This document shows, one piece after another, positions 25,877 to 33,990 of a stretch of DNA of 64,000 nucleotides. The position numbers and the translations under genes were made by a program. The notes below the pieces were generated by a model. It was not told the origin of the DNA and searched no databases. It saw nothing but the letters and a program-made list of their open reading frames with translations. Position 1 is the stretch's first letter, and every line of letters begins with the position of its first letter. The DNA is from Halostreptopolyspora alba (GTDB taxonomy: Bacteria > Actinomycetota > Actinomycetes > Streptosporangiales > Streptosporangiaceae), in the NCBI GenBank assembly GCA_003725585.1, contig RJMB01000006.1:1-64000 (forward strand). Reading direction: 5' to 3'.

Positions 25877-27283
25877 GTGGACGTGCGTACCTACATCGAG
25901 CGGCACCGTGAGACGTTCGTGGCCGAGTTGAAGGAGTGGCTGGCGATCCCGTCGGTGTCGTCGGACCCCGAGCACGGCGGCGACGTCCACGCCTCCGCGG
26001 AGTGGCTCGCCCGGCACTTGGAGGACGTCGGCTTCGCGACCGTGGAGATCTGGCAGACCGGCGGGCTTCCCGCGGTCTTCGCCGAATGGCCGGCGGCCGA
26101 TCCCGACGCGCCGACCGTGCTCGTCTACGGGCACCACGACGTTCAGCCGGTCGACCCCGTCGAGGAGTGGGAGACCGACCCGTTCGTCCCCGTCGAACAG
26201 GGCGAACGTCTTACCGGCCGTGGCTCCTCCGACGACAAGGGCCAGGTGCTGTTCCACACCCTGGGTGTGCGGGCCTGTATGGCGGCCTCGGAGCGACAGC
26301 GCCCGCCCGTGACCCTGAAACTGCTGGTCGAGGGGGAGGAGGAGGCGGGCTCGCCGAACCTGACCGGACTGCTCGAGGAACGCCGCGATCGGCTCGCCTG
26401 CGATGTGGTGGTCGTCTCCGACACGACGATGTGGGACGCCGACACCCCGTCGATGTGCGTGGGCCTGCGCGGCATGACCGACTGCCAGATCGACGTGTAC
26501 GGCCCTGAGGTAGACCTGCACAGCGGGACGTTCGGCGGGGCGGTGCCCAATCCGGCGCGTGCGCTGGCCGGAGTGCTCGCGGGAATGCACGACTCCGATG
26601 GCCGGGTCGCCATCCCCGGGTTCTACGACGACGTTGTCGAGGTCAGCGCCGACGAGCGTGAGTTGCTGGCGAGGCTTCCCTTCGACGAGGCGGAGTGGCT
26701 GCGCACGGCACGCAGTACCGCCGCGGCCGGGGAAGCCGGGTACGGCACCCTGGAGCGGGTGTGGGTACGGCCCACGGCGGAGATCAACGGGATGTGGAGC
26801 GGCCACACCGGCGCGGGTCCCCGGACGATCGTGCCGAGCTCCGCCCACGCCAAGGTCAGCTTCCGCCTGGTGCCCGACCAGGAGCCGGCGCGTGTCCAGC
26901 GGCGGGTCCGCGACTACGTCGAGTCCGCGCTGCCCGAGGGGGTGCGCGCCACGGTCGGGTTCTCCGGGCCCGGTGTGCGGGCGTGCTCCTCCGACATCAC
27001 CTCGCCGGCGGTGCGCGCCGCACGGGAGGCCATGAGCCGCGCGTTCGACACGGAGGTACTCTTCACCAGGGAAGGTGGGAGCGGCCCCGAGGCCGCCCTC
27101 GCCGGTATTCTCGAGGCGCCCCTGGTCTTCGTCGCCGTCGGGCTGGACGACGACCGGATTCACGCGCCGAACGAGAAAGTGGAGGTCCCCCTGTTGCTGA
27201 AGGGCGCCGAGAGCGTCGCCTACCTGTGGGAGGACCTGGCGGCGCGGTCCCGAGCGGCCTCCATGTCCAACCGACTCTGGTGA
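25877..27283 (+). CDS. M20-family metallopeptidase (dipeptidase)
   Basis: This cytosolic M20/M28-type zinc peptidase (468 aa) resembles actinobacterial dipeptidases. Metal and catalytic residues are seen in YGHHDVQPVDP (His/Asp), RGSSDDKG (bridging Asp), GEEEAGS (general-base Glu and ligand), SDTTMWD and the terminal HAPNEKVEV (His). The dimerisation domain lies near residues 195-370. GTG 25877 is preferred because AAGGACAGG precedes it and the homology starts right there; an in-frame GTG at 25832 adds 15 aa. It follows adnB by 162 bp and precedes nudC by 16 bp. Confidence 0.9.
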   Translation: MDVRTYIERHRETFVAELKEWLAIPSVSSDPEHGGDVHASAEWLARHLEDVGFATVEIWQTGGLPAVFAEWPAADPDAPTVLVYGHHDVQPVDPVEEWETDPFVPVEQGERLTGRGSSDDKGQVLFHTLGVRACMAASERQRPPVTLKLLVEGEEEAGSPNLTGLLEERRDRLACDVVVVSDTTMWDADTPSMCVGLRGMTDCQIDVYGPEVDLHSGTFGGAVPNPARALAGVLAGMHDSDGRVAIPGFYDDVVEVSADERELLARLPFDEAEWLRTARSTAAAGEAGYGTLERVWVRPTAEINGMWSGHTGAGPRTIVPSSAHAKVSFRLVPDQEPARVQRRVRDYVESALPEGVRATVGFSGPGVRACSSDITSPAVRAAREAMSRAFDTEVLFTREGGSGPEAALAGILEAPLVFVAVGLDDDRIHAPNEKVEVPLLLKGAESVAYLWEDLAARSRAASMSNRLW

Positions 27284-27299
27284 AGGCGGCTCAGCGCTC

Positions 27300-28268
27300 A
27301 TGACGAAGTACGACCTGACACCGGCGCTCTCTCGCGGTGACATCGACACCGCCGGGCACCGGAGACGCGACGAGTCCTGGCTGGAGAAGGCGTGGGCCGA
27401 CCCCACCTCCCGGGTGCTGGTCCTGCGGAGCGGCGATCCCAGCGGTCACGGCTGGCGGGCGCTGTTGGCGCGCCAGTCACGCGCTCTGGTCACCACCACG
27501 AATGGGCGGCCGCGCCTGGTCTTCCACACGCCGGCCGAGGCCCCCGAGGGGGAGCGTTACCTGCTCGGTGTCGACGGTGACGGGCATGCCGTCTTCGCCG
27601 TGCGGGCCGCCTCCGAGGACGCGTTGTCCGAGCGTGAGGGGGGTGAGGCCGCGTCCCTGCGTGAGGTGGGGGCGCTGCTCGACGACCGTGACTCCGGGCT
27701 GCTCACCCACGCCGTCGCGCTGGCCAACTGGAACGCCACACACCGCTTCTGCCCCATGTGTGGTGCTCCGACACGCATGGCCGCCGCCGGTCACGTGCGT
27801 GTCTGCGAGGCGGAGGGCGTCGAGCACTTCCCGAGGATGGACCCGGCGGTGATCATGCTGGTTCACCGCGAGGTCGACGGGGTCGAACAGTGCCTGCTCG
27901 CGAACAACCCGCGCTGGCCCAGCAACCGCTACTCCGTGCTGGCGGGGTTCGTGGAACCGGGCGAGTCGTTGGAGCAGGCCGTGGTGCGCGAGGTCGCCGA
28001 GGAGGTCGGCGTGCTCGTCTCCGAGCCGGCCTACCTAGCCTCCCAGCCGTGGCCGTTCCCCCGCAGCCTGATGCTGGGCTATCTGGCGCCGGCGGTCGGC
28101 GAGACCGAGCGCACCGACCTCGAGGAGATCGCCGATGTCCGCTGGTTCAGCCGTGCGGAGCTGTACGAGGCCGCCCGAGCCGGTGAGGTGCTGTTGCCCG
28201 GGTCCGTCTCGATCGCCCGCAAGCTGATCGAGCACTGGTACGGCGGTGAGCTCCCGGGGGAGTGGTGA
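27300..28268 (+). CDS. nudC: NAD(+) diphosphatase NudC
   Basis: NudC (322 aa) hydrolyses NAD(H) to NMN(H) and AMP, and in other bacteria removes NAD caps from RNA. A zinc ribbon (FCPMCGAPTRMAAAGHVRVC, residues ~151-170) precedes the Nudix box GFVEPGESLEQAVVREVAEEVGV. The family-specific SQPWPFPRSLMLGY follows it. The N-terminal NUDIX-like domain is divergent, as usual. The start ATG 27300 is 16 bp after the M20 peptidase stop, so an operon is likely. Neighbours AdnAB, mycoredoxin and UvrD2 match the mycobacterial order. Confidence 0.95.
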   Translation: MTKYDLTPALSRGDIDTAGHRRRDESWLEKAWADPTSRVLVLRSGDPSGHGWRALLARQSRALVTTTNGRPRLVFHTPAEAPEGERYLLGVDGDGHAVFAVRAASEDALSEREGGEAASLREVGALLDDRDSGLLTHAVALANWNATHRFCPMCGAPTRMAAAGHVRVCEAEGVEHFPRMDPAVIMLVHREVDGVEQCLLANNPRWPSNRYSVLAGFVEPGESLEQAVVREVAEEVGVLVSEPAYLASQPWPFPRSLMLGYLAPAVGETERTDLEEIADVRWFSRAELYEAARAGEVLLPGSVSIARKLIEHWYGGELPGEW

Positions 28269-28399
28269 GGCCGCACCGGATGAGTCCCGCGCGGGATCAG
28301 CCGGTTGGTGATCTCGGGGGTTCGTCGGCGAGCGTGAACTTTTACCTGGATATGAACCGGGATCCGGGCCAGAGTTCACGGTCGTCCCCACCGGTCATC

Positions 28400-28463
28400 C
28401 CCACCGAAGGTTCCCGGCTCCCCGGGCACCCGACCCCGGGCGAGCGGGAGCGAGCCCAAATAA
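28400..28463 (-). repeat. Partial copy of the dispersed intergenic repeat
   Basis: The GGTTCCCGGCTCC, GGGCACCCGA and AGCGAGCCC blocks appear in the same order and spacing as in the copy at 1-137. It lies between the convergent nudC and ANTAR genes. Confidence 0.75.
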
Positions 28464-28475
28464 CACTGCCACGAC

Positions 28476-28958
28476 CTAGGACGGTGGTGTCGACCCCTGG
28501 GCCGCGAGCTCGTCCGGGAGGGAGATGGAAGGGTCGGTGGAGCTCGTGATGACCTGTCGCGCCAGGTCGGCGACTTTGCGGCCGCGTGACCGCGCGGCGG
28601 AGCGGAGCCGCTGGAACGCCTCACGGGGCCGGAGCTGGTGGCGTTCGGCCAACACCCCGATGGCCTGTTCGACGACCACCCGGGTGTGCAGCGCGTGCTC
28701 CAGCTGGTTGACGGTGACCCGGAGCCGTTCGACCTCCGTGGCCTCGTCCGGCGTCTTCGGCGGTGTGGTGGGGCGCGTGTCCCCTCGCTGCTCCTCGGCG
28801 ACGAGCAGGTCAGCCAGCACCATCGCGCTGAGCAGGTCGGGAAGTTCCTGCCCGTTGTGCACGCGCCACCCTTCCGGGGTGCGCCGGATGCTTCCCAGTT
28901 CGGCGTTCCGTTCGCCATCCTCCCGGGCTGCGCTGTGAGGCATCACGTCATCCCCCAT
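28476..28958 (-). CDS. ANTAR-domain RNA-binding regulator without receiver domain
   Basis: This 160 aa protein has a C-terminal ANTAR domain at residues ~90-145 (LEHALHTRVVVEQAIGVLAE, HQLRPREAFQRLRSAARS, VADLARQVI) with the conserved Ala/Gln/Leu pattern. ANTAR proteins bind paired RNA hairpins and prevent transcription termination. A coiled-coil-like segment (ATEVERLRVTVNQLEHAL) precedes it. The N-terminal ~85 residues lack a receiver or GAF domain. ATG 28958 has GAGGGAG six bases upstream. The PdtaS kinase at 61.7 kb belongs to the class that partners ANTAR regulators, but this protein lacks a phospho-acceptor domain. Confidence 0.85.
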   Translation of the reverse strand: MGDDVMPHSAAREDGERNAELGSIRRTPEGWRVHNGQELPDLLSAMVLADLLVAEEQRGDTRPTTPPKTPDEATEVERLRVTVNQLEHALHTRVVVEQAIGVLAERHQLRPREAFQRLRSAARSRGRKVADLARQVITSSTDPSISLPDELAAQGSTPPS

Positions 28959-29006
28959 TTCGGCTCCCTCGCGGCCGCCGCCCGGCGCACGGTGGCGGCC
29001 GCGCGT

Positions 29007-29264
29007 CTACTGCTCCGCGAGCTTCTCTTTGACCTGGGCCAGTGACGGGTTCGTCATGGTCGTGCCGTCGGCGTAGACCAGGGTCGGAACCGTCTGGTTG
29101 CCCCCGTTGACTTCCATCACGTACTCGGCGGCCGAGGGGTCGCGTTCGATGTCGACCTCCCGAATCTCGATGCCCTCGCGCGCGAGCTGGCTCTTCAGCC
29201 GTTTGCAGAATCCGCACCACGGCGTGGAGTACATCGTGACCTGCGCGGTGGTCGAGGTTGTCAT
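29007..29264 (-). CDS. mrx1: Mycoredoxin (glutaredoxin-fold, mycothiol-dependent)
   Basis: This 85 aa glutaredoxin-fold protein has the active site CGFC (YSTPWCGFCKRLKSQL). TVPTLVYADG supplies the cis-Pro and MTNPSLAQVKEKL the C-terminal helix. Mycoredoxin-1 reduces mycothiol-mixed disulfides in Actinobacteria. Identity with Mrx1 rather than a generic glutaredoxin is supported by position next to uvrD2 and nudC, as in M. tuberculosis (Rv3198A). ATG 29264 has GGGAG about nine bases upstream. A SigR-type promoter lies 57 bp before the start, fitting a thiol-stress function. Confidence 0.9.
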   Translation of the reverse strand: MTTSTTAQVTMYSTPWCGFCKRLKSQLAREGIEIREVDIERDPSAAEYVMEVNGGNQTVPTLVYADGTTMTNPSLAQVKEKLAEQ

Positions 29265-29320
29265 GTGGCTATCTCCCATCGAGAACCGTCCGGTCGGGGT
29301 GCCGGACACCGCCTATTAGC

Positions 29321-29346
29321 AACACCCGTGACAGCCTGGAGCTTCC
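29321..29346 (-). promoter_or_regulatory. Predicted SigR promoter of the mycoredoxin gene (GGAAG-N18-GTT)
   Basis: On the minus strand GGAAG (29346-29342) is followed after 18 bases by GTT (29323-29321). One base differs from the GGAAT-N18-GTT consensus; spacing is exact. The predicted transcript start is about 50 nt before the ATG. Confidence 0.6.
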
Positions 29347-29561
29347 CCGCCCGCCGCCGTTAGCGGTTCGGACGCGCCCGGCGCGACCTCGGTTCCCTCC
29401 GGGATCGGCCGCGTCGGGAGCACCGGGCGCCGGTGTGTCCGTGCCCGGCCCGATTCTTGAGAGACTGGCGCGGCCGGCCGGCCCGGTGTGGCGGCACGCG
29501 CCCGGCGCGAGAACGGTGAGCCTACGTGATACCCGTGACACAACCGGATTGGAGAGACCAC

Positions 29562-31646
29562 ATGGACCCTGACCGCGTGCTGGAAGGGCTCGACCCCGAA
29601 CAGCGGGACGCGGCGCGCTCCGTGCGCGGTCCGGTGTGCATCCTCGCCGGTGCGGGAACCGGGAAGACCCGGGCGATCACGCACCGCATCGCCTACGCGG
29701 TGGCCAGTGGGATCGTCACCGAGCAGCAGGTGCTCGCGGTGACCTTCACCACCCGCGCCGCGGGCGAGATGCGTGGCCGGCTGCGTGCCCTCGGCGCTCC
29801 CCGGGTGCAGGCGCGTACGTTCCACGCGGCGGCGCTGCGCCAGCTCAGCTATTTCTGGCCGCGGGTGGTTGGCGGTCCCGAGCCGACGCTGATCGACAGC
29901 AAGCTCCAGGTGGTCGGCCGCGCGGCGAGTTCGTGCGCGATACAGCTCGACCGCACCGGGCTGCGTGACGTCGCCGGCGAGATCGAGTGGGCCAAGGTCA
30001 CCCAGGTGCGACCGACCGACTACGAGAAGGCGGTGACCAAGGCCGGCCGTACCGCGCCCATGGCCGCGCACGATGTCGCCCGTGTCTACGAGGCGTACGA
30101 GGAGATGCGGCGGGACCGCAACCTGCTCGACTTCGAGTCGATCCTGGAGCTGGCCGCCGCGATGATCTCCGAGCACCCGGAGGTGGCCCAGCGGATCCGC
30201 GACCAGTACCGCTATTTCGTGGTCGACGAGTTCCAGGACGTCAACCCGTTGCAGAAGCTACTGCTCGACGCCTGGCTCGGTGACCGTGACGACGTCTGCG
30301 TGGTGGGCGACCCCAGTCAGACCATCTACTCCTTCGCCGGGGCCACACCGAGTTTCCTCACCCGGTTCTCCGCGAGCTACCCGCACGCCACCATGGTGCG
30401 GCTGGTGCGCGACTACCGGTCCACCCCCCAGGTGGTGCGGGTGGCCAACGGTGTGCTGCGGCACGCCCGCGGCGCCGCGGCGGAACACGGCCTGGAGCTG
30501 GCGGCTCAACGCCCCGATGGCCCCGACCCCAGCTATACCGAGTATGACGACGAGCCCGCCGAGGCCAGCTCGGTCGCGCGCAAGATCGCGGCGCTGATGG
30601 ACTCCGGCACCCCGGCCCGCGAGATCGCGGTGCTGTTCCGCACCAACTCGCAGTCGGCCGCCTACGAGCAGGCGCTGGCGGACACGGGCGTTCCCTACAC
30701 CGTTCGCGGCGCCACCCGGTTCTTCGAGCGCCCCGAGATCAAGCAGGCGGTGCACACCCTGCGCGGTGCCCGGCACGGTGCCGACAGCGAGCCGCTCGTG
30801 ACGACGGTGCGGCACATCCTCGCCCCTTTGGGGCTCACCGAGACCGCGCCCGAAGGACGCGAGGCACGGGAACGGTGGGAGTCCCTCGCCGCGCTGGCGC
30901 AGCTCGCCGAGGATGTGGTGGGGGAGCGGCCCGACGCCACCATGGCGGACTTCGTCGCCGAGCTCGACGCCCGGGTCGCCACCGAGCACGCGCCCGAGTT
31001 CGAGGGGGTCACACTGGCGTCGTTGCACGCGGCCAAGGGCCTGGAATGGGACGCCGTGTTCCTCATCGGCCTCACCGAGGGCATGCTCCCGATCATCTAC
31101 GCCGAGTCCGAGGATCAGATCGAGGAGGAGCGTCGGCTGTTCTACGTCGGAGTCACCCGTGCCCGCGAGTACCTGGCACTGTCCTGGTCGTTGGCGCGTT
31201 CGCCCGGTGGACGCAAGAGCCGTCGGCCGTCACGGTTCCTCGACGGGATGCGCCCGGCGTCCCCCGCGCTGGCGGGTGACCGCGCCGAGCGCCGTCGCCA
31301 GGGCACGGTCATGCGCTGTCGCGTCTGCGGGAACACTCTCACCGAGGCCGCCGAGCGCAAGCTCGCCCGCTGCCTCGACTGTCCCGCCGACTACGATGAG
31401 AACCTGCTGGAGAGTCTCAAGGAGTGGCGTTCCCGGACCGCGCGGGAGCAGAACGTGCCCGCGTTCGTCATCTTCACCGACGCCACCCTGCGTGCGGTCG
31501 CCGAACACGTTCCCACCAGTGCGGAGCAACTCTCCCGAATATCCGGAGTTGGGAGCGTGAAACTCGAACGCTACGGTGAGGCGGTGCTTGCGTTGTGTTC
31601 GGAGAACGTCTCCGGAGCCGGTGCGGGAGAGGAACGCGATGAGTGA
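29562..31646 (+). CDS. uvrD2: UvrD2-type DNA helicase with tetracysteine and HRDC domains
   Basis: This superfamily 1 helicase (694 aa) is of the actinobacterial UvrD2 type. Motor motifs: LAGAGTGKTRAI (Walker A, ~residue 28), VTFTTRAAGEM, VVDEFQDVN, GDPSQTIYSFAGA, SLHAAKGLEWD and FYVGVTRAR. A CxxC...CxxC zinc motif at ~583-605 (CRVCGNTL...CLDCP) links to a C-terminal HRDC domain. This two-part tail distinguishes UvrD2 from UvrD1. ATG 29562 is preferred because GGAGAG lies six bases upstream. The stop overlaps the thioesterase gene by eight bases. Confidence 0.95.
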   Translation: MDPDRVLEGLDPEQRDAARSVRGPVCILAGAGTGKTRAITHRIAYAVASGIVTEQQVLAVTFTTRAAGEMRGRLRALGAPRVQARTFHAAALRQLSYFWPRVVGGPEPTLIDSKLQVVGRAASSCAIQLDRTGLRDVAGEIEWAKVTQVRPTDYEKAVTKAGRTAPMAAHDVARVYEAYEEMRRDRNLLDFESILELAAAMISEHPEVAQRIRDQYRYFVVDEFQDVNPLQKLLLDAWLGDRDDVCVVGDPSQTIYSFAGATPSFLTRFSASYPHATMVRLVRDYRSTPQVVRVANGVLRHARGAAAEHGLELAAQRPDGPDPSYTEYDDEPAEASSVARKIAALMDSGTPAREIAVLFRTNSQSAAYEQALADTGVPYTVRGATRFFERPEIKQAVHTLRGARHGADSEPLVTTVRHILAPLGLTETAPEGREARERWESLAALAQLAEDVVGERPDATMADFVAELDARVATEHAPEFEGVTLASLHAAKGLEWDAVFLIGLTEGMLPIIYAESEDQIEEERRLFYVGVTRAREYLALSWSLARSPGGRKSRRPSRFLDGMRPASPALAGDRAERRRQGTVMRCRVCGNTLTEAAERKLARCLDCPADYDENLLESLKEWRSRTAREQNVPAFVIFTDATLRAVAEHVPTSAEQLSRISGVGSVKLERYGEAVLALCSENVSGAGAGEERDE

Positions 31647-32553
31647 GGCGGGCGAGGCGCGCGGGCAGAGCAGCGCGACCGGGAACGAGGAGTCGGGGCA
31701 GACCATCGACGGTTTGTTGACGATCCTCGACCTCGAGCAGATCGAGGTGAACATCTTCCGTGGTCGCAGCCCCGATGGTGGGCCGCAGCGAGTCTTCGGG
31801 GGGCAGGTGGCCGGGCAGGCGCTCGTCGCCGCGGGGCGCACGGTCCCCCACGATCGGCACGTTCACTCGCTACACGCCTACTTCATCCGTCCGGGGGACC
31901 CGTCCGTCCCGATCGTCTACGACGTCGACCGGGTGCGTGACGGCCGTTCGTTCACCACCCGTCGTGTCTCGGCGATCCAGCACGGCAAGGCGATCTTCAC
32001 CCTCTCGGCGTCGTTCCACAAGGAAGAGCCGGGGTTGGAGCACCAGATCGACATGCCCGAGGTGCCGGAGCCGGAGGAACTTCCCACCAACCGTGAGCGC
32101 CTCTTCCGGGCCTTCGGCAAGGTGCCCCGCTTCGCCCGCTGGCACCCGATCGAGCTGCGACCGGTGGGTCCGCTGTCCTTCGAGGTCGAGCGCGACCCCA
32201 GCCTGCGCACCACGCAGAACCACGTGTGGCTCAAGGTGGACGGCAAGCTTCCCGACGATCCGATGCTGCACGTCTGCCTCATGACGTACGCATCGGACCT
32301 GACCCTGTTGGACACCGTCCTACTGGGGCACGGGCGCACCCTGGCCGGGATCTCGCTGGCCAGTCTCGACCATGCCATGTGGTTCCACCGCCCGTTCCGC
32401 GCCGACGAGTGGTTGCTCTACGCCCAGGAGACCCCAAGCGCTTCCGGTGCGCGTGGGCTGGCCCGCGGTCAGGTGTACACGCGAAGTGGCGAGCTCGTGT
32501 GCTCCGTCGTCCAGGAGGGCCTGATCCGGATGCTCGACGAGAGTGAGCAGTAG
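31639..32553 (+). CDS. tesB: Acyl-CoA thioesterase II (TesB)
   Basis: This 304 aa TesB-type double-hotdog thioesterase hydrolyses acyl-CoA to free acid and CoA. Both hotdog halves are visible: VFGGQVAGQALVAA...LHAYFIRPGDPSVPIVYDV in the first and MTYASDLTLLD...SLDHAMWFHRPFRADEW in the second. The family catalytic Asp/Gln/Thr region includes YASDLTLLDT. ATG 31639 lies inside the uvrD2 end (eight-base overlap, other frame), so the two are translationally coupled. The gene ends just upstream of the whiB7 promoter. Confidence 0.93.
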   Translation: MSEAGEARGQSSATGNEESGQTIDGLLTILDLEQIEVNIFRGRSPDGGPQRVFGGQVAGQALVAAGRTVPHDRHVHSLHAYFIRPGDPSVPIVYDVDRVRDGRSFTTRRVSAIQHGKAIFTLSASFHKEEPGLEHQIDMPEVPEPEELPTNRERLFRAFGKVPRFARWHPIELRPVGPLSFEVERDPSLRTTQNHVWLKVDGKLPDDPMLHVCLMTYASDLTLLDTVLLGHGRTLAGISLASLDHAMWFHRPFRADEWLLYAQETPSASGARGLARGQVYTRSGELVCSVVQEGLIRMLDESEQ

Positions 32554-32630
32554 CGGGAACGGTAGAGCTGGGTGTCGGATGCTGCGAAGGGCCGGGTGGT
32601 TCGGGCCGGACCCGGCCAAATTCGCAGGTC

Positions 32631-32668
32631 GAAAATTGGTTGCCGGCCTAACCCGGCCCTTCTAGGGT
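32631..32668 (+). promoter_or_regulatory. whiB7 promoter with AT-rich activator site
   Basis: TTGCCG (32640-32645), a 17-base spacer and TAGGGT (32663-32668) form a good vegetative promoter. An AT-rich GAAAATT (32631-32637) lies immediately upstream of the -35. WhiB7 is known to autoactivate by docking its AT-hook on exactly such an AT-rich tract next to the -35. The site choice is inference from motif and context. Confidence 0.65.
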
Positions 32669-32739
32669 TGAATGTGTTGTCGCCAGCGCGCGCCGACGGG
32701 GGGACCCGTCGGTCGACCGTGAAGGAGGTGCCCCGTCAA

Positions 32740-33012
32740 ATGAACGCGCAGACACGCAGTCTCGGCTCGGTCATGGCCGTTCGTTCTCTGGGTGCCCTCG
32801 ATGGCGGCACGCAGCCCGCTCAGCGCCGCTTGGCCGCTGACGCCGTGCGCGCGAAGCATGGCGAGGATTACGCGGAAAGCGGGATTTCCGCCGGCCACAC
32901 CGAGGCGACGGTGCGGCCCTGGCTCCCCAAGCTGACCGAGTCTATGCCCGCCGAAGAAACCCCGCGCCCCAAGGGCGCCGTGGGGTGGTGTCCACGGAGC
33001 GTGCCCACCTAG
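32740..33012 (+). CDS. Upstream ORF in the whiB7 leader (possible attenuation peptide)
   Basis: This 90-codon ORF lies wholly within the ~540 nt whiB7 leader. A GAAGGAGG ribosome binding site stands 11 nt before ATG 32740. The peptide has no recognisable domain, membrane segment or signal peptide. Its last ~12 codons coincide with one arm of a potential antiterminator, and it stops 27 nt before the terminator hairpin. In mycobacteria and Streptomyces the whiB7/wblC leader contains an upstream ORF whose translation status controls termination. I infer the same role; a free-standing 90 aa protein cannot be excluded. Confidence 0.6.
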   Translation: MNAQTRSLGSVMAVRSLGALDGGTQPAQRRLAADAVRAKHGEDYAESGISAGHTEATVRPWLPKLTESMPAEETPRPKGAVGWCPRSVPT

Positions 33013-33075
33013 CCAGTTAGGGCTGGGTGTCTCTCCCGTGGCCGCGGACCCCACATCGGGGCCGCGGCCTTCGTC
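32980..33075 (+). promoter_or_regulatory. Predicted transcription attenuator (terminator/antiterminator) of whiB7
   Basis: Terminator: GGCCGCGG-a-CCCC (33040-33052) pairs with GGGG-CCGCGGCC (33058-33069), then TTCGTCGTT. Alternative fold: GTGGGGT (32980-32986) pairs with ACCCCAC (33048-33054), and CCACGG (32992-32997) with CCGTGG (33036-33041). The second fold consumes the left terminator arm, so the two are mutually exclusive. The antiterminator's 5' arm is inside the last codons of the upstream ORF, so a ribosome finishing the ORF would block it and favour termination. Confidence 0.65.
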
Positions 33076-33212
33076 GTTCGTCCGCAGATGTTCCCGGGCA
33101 ACCGGAACCCGCGCGCACGGACACGCGGCAGGTCATGGCCCCGAATTCGGAAGATTTTCCGGATGCCGTAGCCGTCAACCGCGATGAAGACGAATGATCA
33201 GGGAGGACACCG

Positions 33213-33491
33213 ATGCTTGCGTCGGTCCTGGAAGCTCCGTGGCTGGGGGAAGTGGAGGTCCCGTGTCGTCGGGACCCGGACCTCTTCTTCGCCGAGGACC
33301 CGGCCGAGGTCGAGGCCGCCAAGGCGGTCTGCCGCGACTGCCCCGTCCGGGAGCAGTGCCTGGCGGACGCGCTCGAGCGGCGCGAGCCGTGGGGCGTGTG
33401 GGGTGGCGAGCTGCTGGTTTCCGGCAAGGTCGTGCCGCGCAAGCGTCCGCGTGGCCGGCCTCGTAAGAACCCCGAGGTCGCCGCGGCCTGA
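33213..33491 (+). CDS. whiB7: WhiB7: iron-sulfur transcriptional activator of intrinsic antibiotic resistance
   Basis: This 92 aa WhiB-like [4Fe-4S] protein binds the vegetative sigma factor and activates resistance genes after ribosome-targeting antibiotics. Four cluster Cys are present (PCRRDPDLFF; VCRDCPVREQC), followed by the GVWGGE turn. The WhiB7-specific AT-hook RGRPRK is near residue 80. Its position beside uvrD2/tesB matches M. tuberculosis Rv3197A. ATG 33213 follows AGGGAGGA. Expression appears governed by an autoactivated promoter and an attenuator upstream. Confidence 0.96.
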   Translation: MLASVLEAPWLGEVEVPCRRDPDLFFAEDPAEVEAAKAVCRDCPVREQCLADALERREPWGVWGGELLVSGKVVPRKRPRGRPRKNPEVAAA

Positions 33492-33569
33492 GCCCGCTCA
33501 CGCCCCCTGGCCGAGCGAGCCGCTGACCCCGATGACACGCACCGTTCCGCCAGAAGGGATACGACGAGA

Positions 33570-33728
33570 ATGCTGCTTCACGAACACGCGCGGGAAAACG
33601 AGAACGTCGACCGTCGGCGCGATCGTCAGCGTGACCTTCTCCGGGCGCGCCACCGCAGGGCCGAGCTGCGCGAACGCGAGCGTGCGGTAGGCCCGATCCG
33701 CGACACGCGATGCGCGCGCCCGGGGTGA
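33570..33728 (+). CDS. Small Arg-rich protein downstream of whiB7, hypothetical
   Basis: This 52 aa highly basic ORF starts MLLHEHARENENVDRRRDRQ and continues as an Arg/Glu-rich helix-like sequence. GAAGGGA lies ~10 nt before ATG 33570. It is 78 bp after whiB7 in the same direction and is followed by a hairpin at 33758-33790, so it may be the last gene of the whiB7 transcript. I recall similar short MLLHE-starting ORFs in other actinomycetes, but no function. Confidence 0.5.
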   Translation: MLLHEHARENENVDRRRDRQRDLLRARHRRAELRERERAVGPIRDTRCARPG

Positions 33729-33757
33729 GGCGGAGTGGACCGTTCAGTGACGGGGGC

Positions 33758-33790
33758 GAGGGGCCGGTGCCGTGCGGGCGCCGGCCCCTC
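33758..33790 (+). terminator. Hairpin ending the whiB7 transcription unit
   Basis: GAGGGGCCGG (33758-33767) pairs with CCGGCCCCTC (33781-33790) in a perfect 10 bp stem. There is no U-tract. It lies 30 bp past the small Arg-rich ORF. Confidence 0.55.
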
Positions 33791-33990
33791 CGGCGCGCCC
33801 CGAGGCTGGCCGGCTTCGGCCAGTGCGAGTGGCCGGTTCGCCCGTCGCGGAACGGTCGTACGCCGCACGCGTTTCGCGTGGTCTCCGGCGTTCGCGCCTC
33901 GGATACCGCCGCTCGGGAACGGAGACGGATGTCCGGTTGGGGAGATTCGTACCCCTGTGGGGTTGGTGGCCACTGAGCTACCGTGATTGT

